NCBI GenBank assembly: GCA_017516315.1
Contig: JAFXDE010000006.1
Location: 1-43,035 of the forward strand
Length of the DNA: 43,035 nucleotides
Direction: 5' to 3'
Source: Clostridia bacterium
GTDB taxonomy: Bacteria; Bacillota; Clostridia; Oscillospirales; Acutalibacteraceae
This document shows, piece by piece, positions 31,897 to 41,041 of the stretch. Made by a program: the position numbers and the translations under genes. The notes beneath the pieces are model-generated. The model saw only the letters and a list, made by a program, of their open reading frames with translations, ran no database searches and was not told the DNA's origin. Each line of letters starts with the position of its first letter. The stretch's first letter is position 1.

Positions 31897-33375
31897 ATGA
31901 CGAACACAAGTATTTATGAATCCATAGCGAAAAGAACGGGCGGAGATATTTACATAGGTGTGGTAGGTCCTGTGCGTACAGGTAAGTCTACCTTTATAAA
32001 AGGCTTTATGGATGAGTTCGTTTTGCCCAATATAGAAGATGATGCTAAAAAAGAAAGAGCTATGGATGAGCTTCCGCAGTCTTCATCGGGAAGAACTATT
32101 ATGACTACTGAGCCGAAATTCATCCCCGAGGAAGCGGCACAGGTGAAGCTCGGAGATTCAATGAAGCTTAAGGTGAGAATGATCGACTGTGTGGGTTATG
32201 TGGTCCCTTCGTCACTCGGTTACATCGAAAATGAGATGCCCAGGATGGTAAAAACTCCTTGGTTTGAGGAAGAGATACCGTTTAATATGGCTGCTGAGGT
32301 AGGCACAAATAAGGTGATTACCGAGCATTCTACGGTAGGTCTTGTAGTTACCACAGACGGAAGCATAAGTGATATTCCGAGAGACGAGTATGCTGCCGCA
32401 GAGGAAAGAGTAATAAGTGAGCTTAAAAGTATAGATAAGCCTTTTATTATAGTTCTTAACAGCAGGAATCCCGAATCACAGGAATGTAAAGAGCTTGCAA
32501 AAGAGCTCAGAAAAAAATATTCAGCGAGTGTAGTTCCTGTTAACTGTCTGAAAATGACCGGTGAGGAGATAAATAAAATCTTTACCGAGCTTCTTTATGA
32601 ATTTCCCATCAAGGAAATGCTTATTGATTTTCCGCGCTGGATTACAGGACTGGAAAGGGAGCACGACATCAGAAAGAAAATGTACGCATCTGTTTCGGCT
32701 TCTGCCGGAATCGTAAAAAAAGTAAAGGATTCCGATGCATTCGGAAAAGAGATGATGAAAGCATCTTTCGTTACTGACTGCCGTGTGTGCGGTATCGAGC
32801 TGTCTACCGGTTCGGTGCGGATAAAAATCGAAATATCTCCCGAGTTGTTTTATAAGGTGCTAAGTGAAAAGACAGGTCTTGACATAAAAAATGAACAGCA
32901 ACTGATGAGTTCGCTTTTAGAGCTTTCGTCGGTAAAAAAGGACTGGGAAAGATTTCGTGTGGCTTTGGATGAGGTGGAGGCTACAGGCTACGGTATAGTT
33001 ATGCCGACCATGAGCGAGCTTTCTTTGGAAGATCCCGAAATAATGAAGCAGGGCGGAAGATACGGAGTAAGGCTTAAGGCTTCCGCACCGTCTATTCACA
33101 TGCTCAAAGCAAACATAAACACAGAGGTAGCACCTATTGTAGGAACAGAAAGTCAGTCAGAGGAGCTTATTATGTATCTTCTTAAGGAATTTGAGGAGGA
33201 TCCGTCGAAAATCTGGCAGTCGAACATTTTCGGTAAAACTCTGGACAGTCTGGTTAACGAAGGTCTTCATAATAAGCTTTACCGAATGCCTGCCGATGCT
33301 CGCATAAAGCTTCAGGAAACTCTCGAAAGAGTGATAAATGAAGGTTGTAGCGGACTTATATGTATTATACTTTAA
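31897..33375 (+). CDS. spoIVA: Stage IV sporulation protein A
   Basis: A 492-residue SpoIVA, the ATPase that polymerises on the mother-cell face of the forespore and is the base layer of the spore coat, also needed for cortex formation. The P-loop GPVRTGKST is at residues 24-32, and IDCVGYVVPSSLGY follows near 98-111. The C-terminal part is helical and ends in CSGLICIIL. With the ATG at 31897 (AGAGGAT upstream) the length is exactly that of the Bacillus protein; a TTG two codons earlier is less likely. It is strong evidence that the organism makes endospores. Confidence 0.96.
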   Translation: MTNTSIYESIAKRTGGDIYIGVVGPVRTGKSTFIKGFMDEFVLPNIEDDAKKERAMDELPQSSSGRTIMTTEPKFIPEEAAQVKLGDSMKLKVRMIDCVGYVVPSSLGYIENEMPRMVKTPWFEEEIPFNMAAEVGTNKVITEHSTVGLVVTTDGSISDIPRDEYAAAEERVISELKSIDKPFIIVLNSRNPESQECKELAKELRKKYSASVVPVNCLKMTGEEINKIFTELLYEFPIKEMLIDFPRWITGLEREHDIRKKMYASVSASAGIVKKVKDSDAFGKEMMKASFVTDCRVCGIELSTGSVRIKIEISPELFYKVLSEKTGLDIKNEQQLMSSLLELSSVKKDWERFRVALDEVEATGYGIVMPTMSELSLEDPEIMKQGGRYGVRLKASAPSIHMLKANINTEVAPIVGTESQSEELIMYLLKEFEEDPSKIWQSNIFGKTLDSLVNEGLHNKLYRMPADARIKLQETLERVINEGCSGLICIIL

Positions 33376-33381
33376 CTTTTC

Positions 33382-33408
33382 AACCCGTCGGTTTTCGACG
33401 GGTTTTTC
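33382..33408 (+). terminator. Terminator after spoIVA
   Basis: AACCCGTCG (33382-33390) pairs with CGACGGGTT (33396-33404), followed by T. It lies directly after the spoIVA stop and before the SOS promoter. Confidence 0.85.
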
Positions 33409-33410
33409 TA

Positions 33411-33458
33411 TTGACAAATTAATATTTATATTATATAATTTAGATCGAACAAATGTTC
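33411..33458 (+). promoter_or_regulatory. SOS promoter with LexA box before the Y-family polymerase
   Basis: TTGACA (33411-33416), a 17-base spacer and TATAAT (33434-33439) make a consensus promoter. A perfect LexA box GAAC-AAAT-GTTC lies at 33447-33458 over the expected start point, so bound LexA would block initiation. Confidence 0.88.
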
Positions 33459-33477
33459 TGTTGTGAGGCGGATATGG

Positions 33478-34716
33478 ATGGAAAGAGTGATAATACATTC
33501 GGATATGAACTCCTGCTATGCTTCCATAGAGTGCAGTCTTAATCCCGAGCTTAAGGGAAAGGCTGTAGCTGTAGGCGGAAGTGTAGAGGACAGGCACGGG
33601 ATAATTCTCGCTAAAACCGAGCAGGCTAAAGCCTTCGGAGTAAAGACTGGTGAGCCTATATGGCAGGCGAAGAATAAATGCGCTGATCTTATCGTGGTCA
33701 GACCTCATTTCGAAAGCTACCTTAAATATTTTTCTCTCGCTCATGATATATATGCCCGTTATACGGATAAAATAGAGCCTATGGGATTAGATGAAGCCTG
33801 GTGCGACCTTACAGGAAGCCTTACACTTTTCGGCTCAGCAGAAAGAATAGTCGATGAAATACGCGAAAGCTTCAAAAAGGAGCTCGGACTTACCGTTTCG
33901 ATAGGTATATCTTATAATAAAATTTTCGCTAAACTCGGAAGTGATCTTGCCTCAAATGACAGCGTATATAAAATCTCGAGGGATGATTTCCGCGAAAAGG
34001 TCTGGCCGTTATCTGCAGGAGATATGATGGGGGTAGGAAGAAGAACGGCGGCGAGGCTCGCATCCTACGGCATAAAAACCATAGGTGATATTGCTTCGAC
34101 GGCTCCTGAATGGCTAAGCAAGGTTTTCGGTGTGGCCGGAAGAGAAATGTGGATTTTCGCAAACGGTATGGATTCTTCGAGAGTGATGCCTGATGGCTAC
34201 AGTCCGCCTGTAAAAAGTATAGGACACGGTATAACCTGTACGGCAGATCTCGTAAATACGGATGAGGTGTGGAAGGTTTTTCTTGCACTCAGCCAGGATG
34301 TTTCAAAAAGGCTCCGTAAGGCCTCTTTAGCTGCTTCGTCGGTACAGATCGCAGTAAAAGATAATAAGCTTGTTACGAGGCAATTTCAGTGTGATTTACC
34401 CTATCTTACTCAGTCTGCTACAGAGATAGCCGACACGGCAGTAAAGCTTTTTATGAAGAATTATAACTGGAATTATGATGTTCGGGCAGTAAGTGTCAGA
34501 GCTATTAATCTTAAGGACGAAAACGCTCCTGAGCAATTAAGTCTTTATACAGATTACCGAAAGCATGAGAGACAGAAAAAAATAGATGATACGGTTATGG
34601 ATTTAAGACGGCGCTTTGGTGAAAAATCTATTTTCAATTGCTGTCTTTTAACTGAAAATAAAATTCCCGGTCATAATAAGGATAAAATACCTTTGCCTAA
34701 AAGGATGTACAGATAG
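33478..34716 (+). CDS. dinB: Y-family DNA polymerase (DinB/UmuC-like, translesion)
   Basis: A 412-residue error-prone polymerase that copies past DNA damage. The first catalytic Asp is D9 in IHSDMNSCYASIE, and the second metal site is D105-E106 in GLDEAWCD. The GVGRRTAARL helix-hairpin-helix, little-finger domain and a C-terminal beta-clamp-binding-like QLSLY are present. The ATG at 33478 is preferred (GAGG about 9 bases upstream) over a GTG 15 bases earlier. An SOS promoter with a LexA box controls it. A small gene follows by 11 bases, an arrangement like the UvrX/YolD and similar pairs of Firmicutes. Confidence 0.92.
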   Translation: MERVIIHSDMNSCYASIECSLNPELKGKAVAVGGSVEDRHGIILAKTEQAKAFGVKTGEPIWQAKNKCADLIVVRPHFESYLKYFSLAHDIYARYTDKIEPMGLDEAWCDLTGSLTLFGSAERIVDEIRESFKKELGLTVSIGISYNKIFAKLGSDLASNDSVYKISRDDFREKVWPLSAGDMMGVGRRTAARLASYGIKTIGDIASTAPEWLSKVFGVAGREMWIFANGMDSSRVMPDGYSPPVKSIGHGITCTADLVNTDEVWKVFLALSQDVSKRLRKASLAASSVQIAVKDNKLVTRQFQCDLPYLTQSATEIADTAVKLFMKNYNWNYDVRAVSVRAINLKDENAPEQLSLYTDYRKHERQKKIDDTVMDLRRRFGEKSIFNCCLLTENKIPGHNKDKIPLPKRMYR

Positions 34717-34727
34717 AAGGGGATAAT

Positions 34728-34970
34728 ATGTGCAGTAAAAAGGTTTATGTGGATGTGGTTGCCCGTATAGACAGTGACGGGACAGTCACTCCTCTTACGG
34801 TTATATGGGAAAACGGTAAAAAATTTGAAATCGACAGGGTCTACAGCGTTCAGAGAGCTTATGCTACCAAGGTGGGCGGTACGGGAATAAGATACGAAAT
34901 TTCTGTTTACGGGAAAAGAACCTACCTTTTTGAGGATGAGGGAAAATGGTTTGTTGAGGCTAAGACTTGA
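34728..34970 (+). CDS. Small conserved-looking partner of the Y-family polymerase
   Basis: An 80-residue soluble protein, beta-rich by appearance, with WENGKKFEIDRVY in the middle and YLFEDEGKWFVE near the end. AGAAGGGGAT lies directly before the ATG and the gene follows the polymerase by 11 bases, so it is part of the SOS operon. I do not recognise a named function. Small proteins after dinB/uvrX genes are frequent in Firmicutes and may regulate the polymerase; that is inference. Confidence 0.7.
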   Translation: MCSKKVYVDVVARIDSDGTVTPLTVIWENGKKFEIDRVYSVQRAYATKVGGTGIRYEISVYGKRTYLFEDEGKWFVEAKT

Positions 34971-35078
34971 TTTTTTCGTAAAAATAGTGTAAATTATAAC
35001 TGTTGTGTTTATTTTTAGAAAGTTATACAATATTTGGTGTATAATTCAGAGTTTCAGATGAAAGGATTAAGATAAATA

Positions 35079-37058
35079 ATGGCTAAAAAATCCGATTATT
35101 CAAATGACGACATTTTAATGCTTGAGGGTGCCGACAGAGTAAGAAAGAGACCTGCGGTTATTTTCGGCTCTAACGGTATAGCCGGCTGTGAGCACTCTAT
35201 TTTTGAAATTCTGTCGAACTCCATTGACGAGGCGAGAGAAGGTCACGGTGACAAAATTATCGTTACAAAATTTTCTGACGGCTCTGTCGAGGTACAGGAC
35301 TTCGGCCGAGGTATCCCCGTAGGCTATAACGAAAAGTATGACCGCTATAACTGGGAGCTTGTTTTCTGCGAGCTTTATGCCGGAGGTAAATACAAAACCA
35401 ATTCCGGCGGCAGCTACGAATATTCTCTCGGTCTTAACGGTCTCGGTCTTTGTGCCACTCAGTTTGCCAGCGAATATATGGAAGCAGAAATCAAAAGCGG
35501 CGGTGAAAGACACACTCTCCGTTTCGAAAAGGGTAATAACATCGGCGGCCTCGTAAGTGAGCCTTATTCTAAAAAGGACACGGGTACCCGTATTAAGTGG
35601 AAGCCCGACACTGAGGTTTTCACTGACATAGATGTCTCCCTTGAATATTTTCAGCAGGTAATGCAGAGACAGGCTATCGTTAATCCTAAGGTCAGATTCG
35701 AGCTTAAAAATCAGATTAAGGGCGGCTTCGAAACCTTCTCTTACTATTATGAAAACGGTATAAGCGATTATGTCAAAGAAATAGCAGGGGAGGATGCCAT
35801 TTCCTCCGTGCAGTTCTGGCAGGCCGACAGACAGGGCAAGGACAGAGAGGATTTACCCGAATATAAGGTTAAGCTCAATGTCGCACTTACATTCTCAAAT
35901 AAAAAACAGCTTATCGAATACTACCATAACTCAAGCTTTCTTGAGTTCGGCGGCTCACCCGACAAGGCCGTAACCAATGCTCTCGTAGCACAGATAGACG
36001 CCTATCTTAAGCAGACGGGCAAATATTCAAAGAGCGACAGCAAGATAAAATTCCAGGATATTTCCGACTGTCTTATTCTCGTTTCCTCTTCCTTCTCTAC
36101 AGAAACCTCTTATCTCAATCAGACTAAGAAGGCTATCACAAATAAGTTCATTCAGGAGGCTATGACGGAATTCCTCCGCCATCAGATAGAGGTTTACTTT
36201 ATCGAGAATAAGCTTGAGGCAGACAAGATTGCCGACCAGGTGCTTATAAATATGAGAAGCCGTGTAAAGGCTGAAGCGGCGAGAATAAATATAAAAAAGA
36301 CTCTGGCAACCTCTAACGATATGGCAAACCGTGTGCAGAAATTCGTTGACTGCCGAAGCAAGGATATAGACAAAAGAGAGCTCTTTATAGTGGAGGGTGA
36401 CTCTGCTCTCGGTGCCTGTAAGCAGGCCAGAGATTCGGAGTTTCAGGCTATTATTCCCGTAAGAGGTAAAATTCTTAACTGTCTTAAATCCGAATATGAC
36501 AAGATTTTCAAAAGTGAAATCATTACCGACCTTCTTAAGGTTTTAGGCTGCGGTGTGGAGGTTCACTCCAAGGCGATGAAAAATATGTCTACCTTCAGCC
36601 TGGATAATCTTCGCTGGAGCAAAATCATCATTTGTACCGACGCCGACGTGGACGGCTATCAGATACGAACACTCATTCTCACGATGATTTACCGTCTCGT
36701 TCCCACTCTTATCAAAGAGGGAAAGGTCTTTATCGCGGAATCACCTCTTTACGAGATTACCTGCGGTAATGAGACATGGTTCGCTTACACAGAAAAAGAA
36801 AAATCCGATGCCATCGAGGAAATCGGAAACCGTAAGTACACCATTCAGCGTTCAAAGGGTCTCGGTGAAAACGATGCGGATATGATGAATCTTACTACTA
36901 TGAATCCGAACACACGCAGACTTATAAAAATTGATCCCACCGATGCGGCGCTTACAGCAGAAAAATTTGATCTTCTTTTGGGTGATAACCTTACAGGCAG
37001 AAAAGATTATATTGCTAATTACGGACATCTTTACATTGATATGACCGATGTCAGCTGA
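35079..37058 (+). CDS. Divergent type IIA topoisomerase subunit B (ParE/GyrB-like)
   Basis: A 659-residue ATPase subunit. The GHKL ATP site has EILSNSIDEA (Asn 47, Asp 50) and GLNGLGL. The TOPRIM region has LFIVEGDSALGACKQARD, PVRGKILN, then CTDADVDGYQIRTL and QRSKGLGEND. These are clear type IIA motifs but differ from standard GyrB at several usually fixed places (EGDSAGG, DGxHIRTL and QRYKGLGEMN are usual). It pairs with the A subunit gene 18 bases downstream. Genomes of this group normally keep a separate gyrAB near dnaA, so a topoisomerase IV-like decatenase is the likely role; this is inference because no other copy is visible. Confidence 0.85.
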   Translation: MAKKSDYSNDDILMLEGADRVRKRPAVIFGSNGIAGCEHSIFEILSNSIDEAREGHGDKIIVTKFSDGSVEVQDFGRGIPVGYNEKYDRYNWELVFCELYAGGKYKTNSGGSYEYSLGLNGLGLCATQFASEYMEAEIKSGGERHTLRFEKGNNIGGLVSEPYSKKDTGTRIKWKPDTEVFTDIDVSLEYFQQVMQRQAIVNPKVRFELKNQIKGGFETFSYYYENGISDYVKEIAGEDAISSVQFWQADRQGKDREDLPEYKVKLNVALTFSNKKQLIEYYHNSSFLEFGGSPDKAVTNALVAQIDAYLKQTGKYSKSDSKIKFQDISDCLILVSSSFSTETSYLNQTKKAITNKFIQEAMTEFLRHQIEVYFIENKLEADKIADQVLINMRSRVKAEAARINIKKTLATSNDMANRVQKFVDCRSKDIDKRELFIVEGDSALGACKQARDSEFQAIIPVRGKILNCLKSEYDKIFKSEIITDLLKVLGCGVEVHSKAMKNMSTFSLDNLRWSKIIICTDADVDGYQIRTLILTMIYRLVPTLIKEGKVFIAESPLYEITCGNETWFAYTEKEKSDAIEEIGNRKYTIQRSKGLGENDADMMNLTTMNPNTRRLIKIDPTDAALTAEKFDLLLGDNLTGRKDYIANYGHLYIDMTDVS

Positions 37059-37076
37059 TGATAGTGAGGTAAAGAA

Positions 37077-39332
37077 ATGGCACGAAAAAAAGTAACTAAA
37101 AACCAGGACGACGGTGATCTTCTCAAAAATACCCACATAGCAAATGCTGGTGAAATGATTGAGCAGCATATCACAGATACTCTTGAAATTAACTATATGC
37201 CCTATGCTATGAGTGTTATTCTTTCAAGAGCTATTCCCGAAATCGACGGCTTCAAGCCTTCTCACAGAAAGCTTCTTTACACTATGTATAAGATGGGGCT
37301 TCTCACAGGCGGCAGAACAAAATCTGCAAACATCGTAGGTCAGACTATGCGTCTTAATCCTCACGGCGATGCTGCTATTTATGAAACTATGGTACGTTTA
37401 TCGAGGGGTAATGAGGCTCTTCTTAATCCCTTCGTAGACTCTAAGGGTAACTTCGGTAAGGCATATTCCCGTGATATGCACTATGCTGCTGCCCGTTATA
37501 CTGAGGCAAAGCTCGACGGAATCTGTAACGAGCTGTTCCGTGAAATTGACAAGGATACTATCGATTTCGTAGACAACTATGACAGCACCATGAAGGAGCC
37601 TACACTTCTTCCCGTAACCTTCCCGTCTATTTTAGCCAATACCAATCTCGGTATTGCCGTAGGTATGGCTTCGTCTATCTGCTCCTTTAACCTTAAGGAA
37701 CTTTGTGAGACTACCATCGAGCTCATAAAAAATCTCGAGCATAACTGTATAGAGACTATGCCTGCTCCCGATTTCGTCGGTGGCGGCACTATCGTATATA
37801 ACCGTGAGGAAATGGAGGAGATTTACCGTACGGGACGTGGCGGCATAAAGGTGCGTGCGAAGTATGTCTATGACAAAGAGTTCAACTGTATCGATATCAA
37901 GGAGATTCCTCCTACGACTACAGCCGAAGCTATTATCGATAAAATAATCGAAAGAGTTAAGGCAGGCTCTATAAAGGAAATTACCGATGTCCGTGATGAA
38001 ACTGACAAAAACGGTCTGAAAATTACTATTGACCTTAAGCGTGGCACAGATGCTGACAAGCTTATGCAGAAGCTTTACAAGCTTACACCTTTAGAGGATT
38101 CCTTCTCCTGCAATTTCAATGTTCTCGTAGACGGATATCCGAGAGTTATGGGCGTAAAGGACATTCTTATCGAGTGGATACGCTTCAGAGGCAGATGTGT
38201 GAGAAGAAGAGTTATGTTTGACCTTAATAAGGCTGAGGCAAGGCTTCATCTTTTAAGAGGTCTCGAAAAAATTCTTCTCGACATAGATAAGGCTATTGCC
38301 ATCATCAGAAAGACTGAGGAGGAGGCAGAGGTTGTTCCTAATCTTATGATAGGCTTCGGCATCGACGAAATTCAGGCTGAATATGTAGCCGAAATCAAGC
38401 TCCGTCATCTTAACAGAGAGTATATTCTTAAGCGTCTTAAGGATATAGAAAATCTCGAAAGCACTATCAAGGATATGAAGGAAATTCTTGATTCCAAGGC
38501 AAAAATTAAAAAGATTATTATAGCTGAGTTGAGCGATGTTATTAAAAAATACAGCAAGGAAAGAAAGACTGACCTTTACTATGTAACGGATGAGGACAGC
38601 AGTGAATATGTGGAAGAAATTCCCGATTATGCCGTAAATCTCTTCCTTACCAAGGGCGGTTATTTCAAAAAAATCACACCTCTGTCGCTTCGTATGGGCG
38701 GTGAGCATAAGTTCAAGGAAAACGATGAAATTTTCCAGAGCTTTGAAACAACGAATAATAATGACATTCTTTTCTTTACGGATAAGTGTCAGGTTTATAA
38801 GGCAAAGGTTTCCGATTTTGCTGACTCAAAGGCAAGCGTTTTAGGTGAATATATTCCCTCAAAGCTCGAGATGGAGGAGGGCGAAAATGTAATCTTTATG
38901 GTGGTTACTAACGATTATAAGGGCTATATGATGTTCTTCTTTGATAACGGAAAAACAGCAAAGGTTACTCTTTCGTCCTATGCCACTAAAACAAACAGAA
39001 AGAAGCTTATCAAAGCCTACAGCGACAAATCACCCCTGGCTGCGATTATGTATCTTTCCGAGGATAAGGAAATTGTTCTCGAAACTACGGGCGGAAGATG
39101 TCTTCTTATCGATACCTCCGTTATCTCTCCGAAAGCAATGAAGGATACCCAGGGTGTTGGCTGTATTACTCTTAAGAAAAATCAGAAGCTTTCACTGGTC
39201 CGTGATTATGTGCAGGGAGAATTTGTGAAGCCCTCAAGATATAAGGCTAAGAATCTTCCCTCGGCAGGCGCTGTAATCAGTAACGAGGATGTTATGAAAA
39301 AGAACAATATTACTTTTGAAGGCTTCGAATAA
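37077..39332 (+). CDS. Divergent type IIA topoisomerase subunit A (ParC/GyrA-like)
   Basis: A 751-residue DNA-cleaving subunit. The N-terminal IPEIDGFKPSHRKLLYTM and the active-site Tyr 141 in AARYTEAKL are visible. The quinolone-determining stretch reads NPHGDAAIYE, with Ala 99 and Glu 103 where gyrase usually has Ser and Asp. A long coiled-coil (about 385-480) precedes a C-terminal pinwheel-like region. The gyrase-specific GyrA box (QRRGGKG type) is not seen, which favours a ParC role of relaxing and decatenating without supercoiling. It is co-transcribed with the B subunit and followed by a terminator. Confidence 0.86.
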   Translation: MARKKVTKNQDDGDLLKNTHIANAGEMIEQHITDTLEINYMPYAMSVILSRAIPEIDGFKPSHRKLLYTMYKMGLLTGGRTKSANIVGQTMRLNPHGDAAIYETMVRLSRGNEALLNPFVDSKGNFGKAYSRDMHYAAARYTEAKLDGICNELFREIDKDTIDFVDNYDSTMKEPTLLPVTFPSILANTNLGIAVGMASSICSFNLKELCETTIELIKNLEHNCIETMPAPDFVGGGTIVYNREEMEEIYRTGRGGIKVRAKYVYDKEFNCIDIKEIPPTTTAEAIIDKIIERVKAGSIKEITDVRDETDKNGLKITIDLKRGTDADKLMQKLYKLTPLEDSFSCNFNVLVDGYPRVMGVKDILIEWIRFRGRCVRRRVMFDLNKAEARLHLLRGLEKILLDIDKAIAIIRKTEEEAEVVPNLMIGFGIDEIQAEYVAEIKLRHLNREYILKRLKDIENLESTIKDMKEILDSKAKIKKIIIAELSDVIKKYSKERKTDLYYVTDEDSSEYVEEIPDYAVNLFLTKGGYFKKITPLSLRMGGEHKFKENDEIFQSFETTNNNDILFFTDKCQVYKAKVSDFADSKASVLGEYIPSKLEMEEGENVIFMVVTNDYKGYMMFFFDNGKTAKVTLSSYATKTNRKKLIKAYSDKSPLAAIMYLSEDKEIVLETTGGRCLLIDTSVISPKAMKDTQGVGCITLKKNQKLSLVRDYVQGEFVKPSRYKAKNLPSAGAVISNEDVMKKNNITFEGFE

Positions 39333-39355
39333 TAACAACTCAGAATATAATTTGT

Positions 39356-39390
39356 AACTCTCCGATTTTTACGAGTCGGAGAGTTATTTT
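39356..39390 (+). terminator. Terminator after the topoisomerase genes
   Basis: AACTCTCCGA (39356-39365) pairs perfectly with TCGGAGAGTT (39376-39385), followed by a T-run. Confidence 0.88.
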
Positions 39391-39407
39391 TGCACACTTG
39401 TGTTGCA

Positions 39408-39428
39408 ATATTAACAGCTTGTTAATAT
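39408..39428. promoter_or_regulatory. Palindrome ATATTAACA-N3-TGTTAATAT before the ligase operon
   Basis: A perfect 9-bp inverted repeat with a 3-base spacer (39408-39416 and 39420-39428), upstream of the ligase/condensation/carrier operon. Its core is the same as the palindrome at 16532-16548. A TATAAT lies downstream at 39456-39461. It is a likely operator; the regulator is unknown. Confidence 0.5.
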
Positions 39429-39498
39429 TTATGCTATATAAATATTTATTTTAATAGTATAATTATTGAAGATGATTAAAAATACGGAGAGTTATAAA

Positions 39499-41040
39499 AT
39501 GGCGAATGAGTTAGTTACGGTAAGAAAGCTTATCGAAAATTCAGTTGAAAGGTACGGTAATAAGGATTTCTGCAGATATATACAAAAGGGTGAAATCAAG
39601 GTTAAAAGCTACAGGCAGTTCCTTGATGATTGCTTATCTGTATGCAGATATATAAACAGTATCGCTTCTGAAAAGATGAATATCGCTTTCATAGGAAAAA
39701 CAAGCTATGAATATGTGACGAGTCTTACGGGAATGATTTTCAGCGGAAATACCGTAGTACCCTTTTCGCCTGATATAACGCCGGAGGAGGCTGCACGGTT
39801 ATTTGATGATGCTGATATCCGGATGCTCTTCTGCGAGGATGAATTTATCGGTAAGGCGAAAGAAATATCCGATCTTTACGGCGGTATAAAGGAAACGGTA
39901 TCCTTAGGTGATGCTGAATGGTTTGACGGAATTTTTAAAAAATATTCTGATATAAGCTATGAATATCTTTCTGAGAAAGACTGTAAACCTGATGACTGTG
40001 CGTTGATTATTTACACCTCAGGCACTACGGGAAAGAGAAAGGGTGTTATGCTTTCAAACAGAAATCTTGCTGCTAATTCTTCTTACGAAGCCTACAGTAT
40101 GGATAATGACGATGTCAGCTTTTCTGTTCTGCCTATGCACCATGTTTTTTGTTACGCATGTGATGTGCTGAAAACAGTATATGACGGCGGTACACTCTGT
40201 CTCAACGGTGAAATGGTTAATCTATATAAAAATATTCTTATCTTTGAGCCTACGATAATGCGCATAGTTCCGTCTCTTTGCAAATCAATACTGACTAAAA
40301 TAAAAATAAGTGAAAAGCGACATCCCGAGCTTTCTAAAAGACAGGCGGCAGAGTTGGTTGTGGGTAAAAATTTCAGAAGAATGATTGCCGGAAGTGCCTT
40401 TCTCAGCGGAGCCGTCATAGATGATTTCGAAAAATACGGGATTATAGCCAGGCAGGGCTACGGAATGAGTGAATGTAGTCCTCGTATCACTACATCGGAT
40501 TTTTCCGATAATATGAAATATTCAAACGGTGTTCTTCTCGGTACTGACGATGTTCGCGTCGTTGACGGTGAAATACAGGTAAAAGGCCCCAGCGTAATGC
40601 TCGGTTATTATAAGAGACCCGATGAAACTGCGGAAGCATTTACCGTAGACGGATACTTACGGACAGGGGACCTGGGTTACATAAAGGGCAGACACGTTTT
40701 TCTGACAGGAAGAAAGAAAAATTTGGTTATCCTTTCTAACGGCGAAAATATTTCTCCTGAGGAAATCGAAAATAAATTTGCCGATGAAGCGATTGTCAAG
40801 GATGTTATCGTCAAGGCAGAAGGTGACAGTCTCGTAGCAGAAATTTATCCCGACTGCCTCTATGCGAAAAGCGTAGGCATAAAGGATATTGATGCCGTTC
40901 TTTCCGATATTATTGACAGTGTCAACGGCAGACTTAGTTCTGACAGACAGATACATTATTACATAATTCGGGAAACACCTTTCTTACGGACATCTACAGG
41001 AAAAATAATCAGAGAAAACTTCTATTATAAGGAGAATTGA
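39499..41040 (+). CDS. Stand-alone adenylate-forming ligase (AMP-binding; acyl-CoA/acyl-ACP synthetase-like)
   Basis: A 513-residue ANL-superfamily enzyme that activates a carboxylic acid as acyl-AMP and loads it on a thiol. Core motifs: YTSGTTGKRKG near residues 171-181, PMHHVF, GYGMSEC near 320, TGDLGY near 388, RKKNLVILSNGENISPEE, and the C-terminal catalytic Lys in TSTGKI near 498. The PMHHVF region looks like acyl-CoA or fatty acyl ligases rather than amino acid A domains of NRPS. The start at 39499 has CGGAGAG 8 bases upstream. The next genes encode a condensation protein and a carrier protein, so the acyl group is probably loaded on that carrier. Substrate unknown. Confidence 0.85.
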   Translation: MANELVTVRKLIENSVERYGNKDFCRYIQKGEIKVKSYRQFLDDCLSVCRYINSIASEKMNIAFIGKTSYEYVTSLTGMIFSGNTVVPFSPDITPEEAARLFDDADIRMLFCEDEFIGKAKEISDLYGGIKETVSLGDAEWFDGIFKKYSDISYEYLSEKDCKPDDCALIIYTSGTTGKRKGVMLSNRNLAANSSYEAYSMDNDDVSFSVLPMHHVFCYACDVLKTVYDGGTLCLNGEMVNLYKNILIFEPTIMRIVPSLCKSILTKIKISEKRHPELSKRQAAELVVGKNFRRMIAGSAFLSGAVIDDFEKYGIIARQGYGMSECSPRITTSDFSDNMKYSNGVLLGTDDVRVVDGEIQVKGPSVMLGYYKRPDETAEAFTVDGYLRTGDLGYIKGRHVFLTGRKKNLVILSNGENISPEEIENKFADEAIVKDVIVKAEGDSLVAEIYPDCLYAKSVGIKDIDAVLSDIIDSVNGRLSSDRQIHYYIIRETPFLRTSTGKIIRENFYYKEN

Positions 41041-41041
41041 T

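Noticed and set aside
39408-39428. Rex or GlnR operator
   Set aside because: Rex sites have TTGTnAA before TTnACAA and GlnR sites have TGTnA-N7-TnACA; here the half-sites are in the opposite order with a 3-base spacer.
39466-39498. An earlier start for the ligase gene (TTG at 39466 or ATG at 39472)
   Set aside because: It would begin at or just after the probable TATAAT (39456-39461), and the ATG at 39499 has a proper ribosome site and gives the expected N-terminus.
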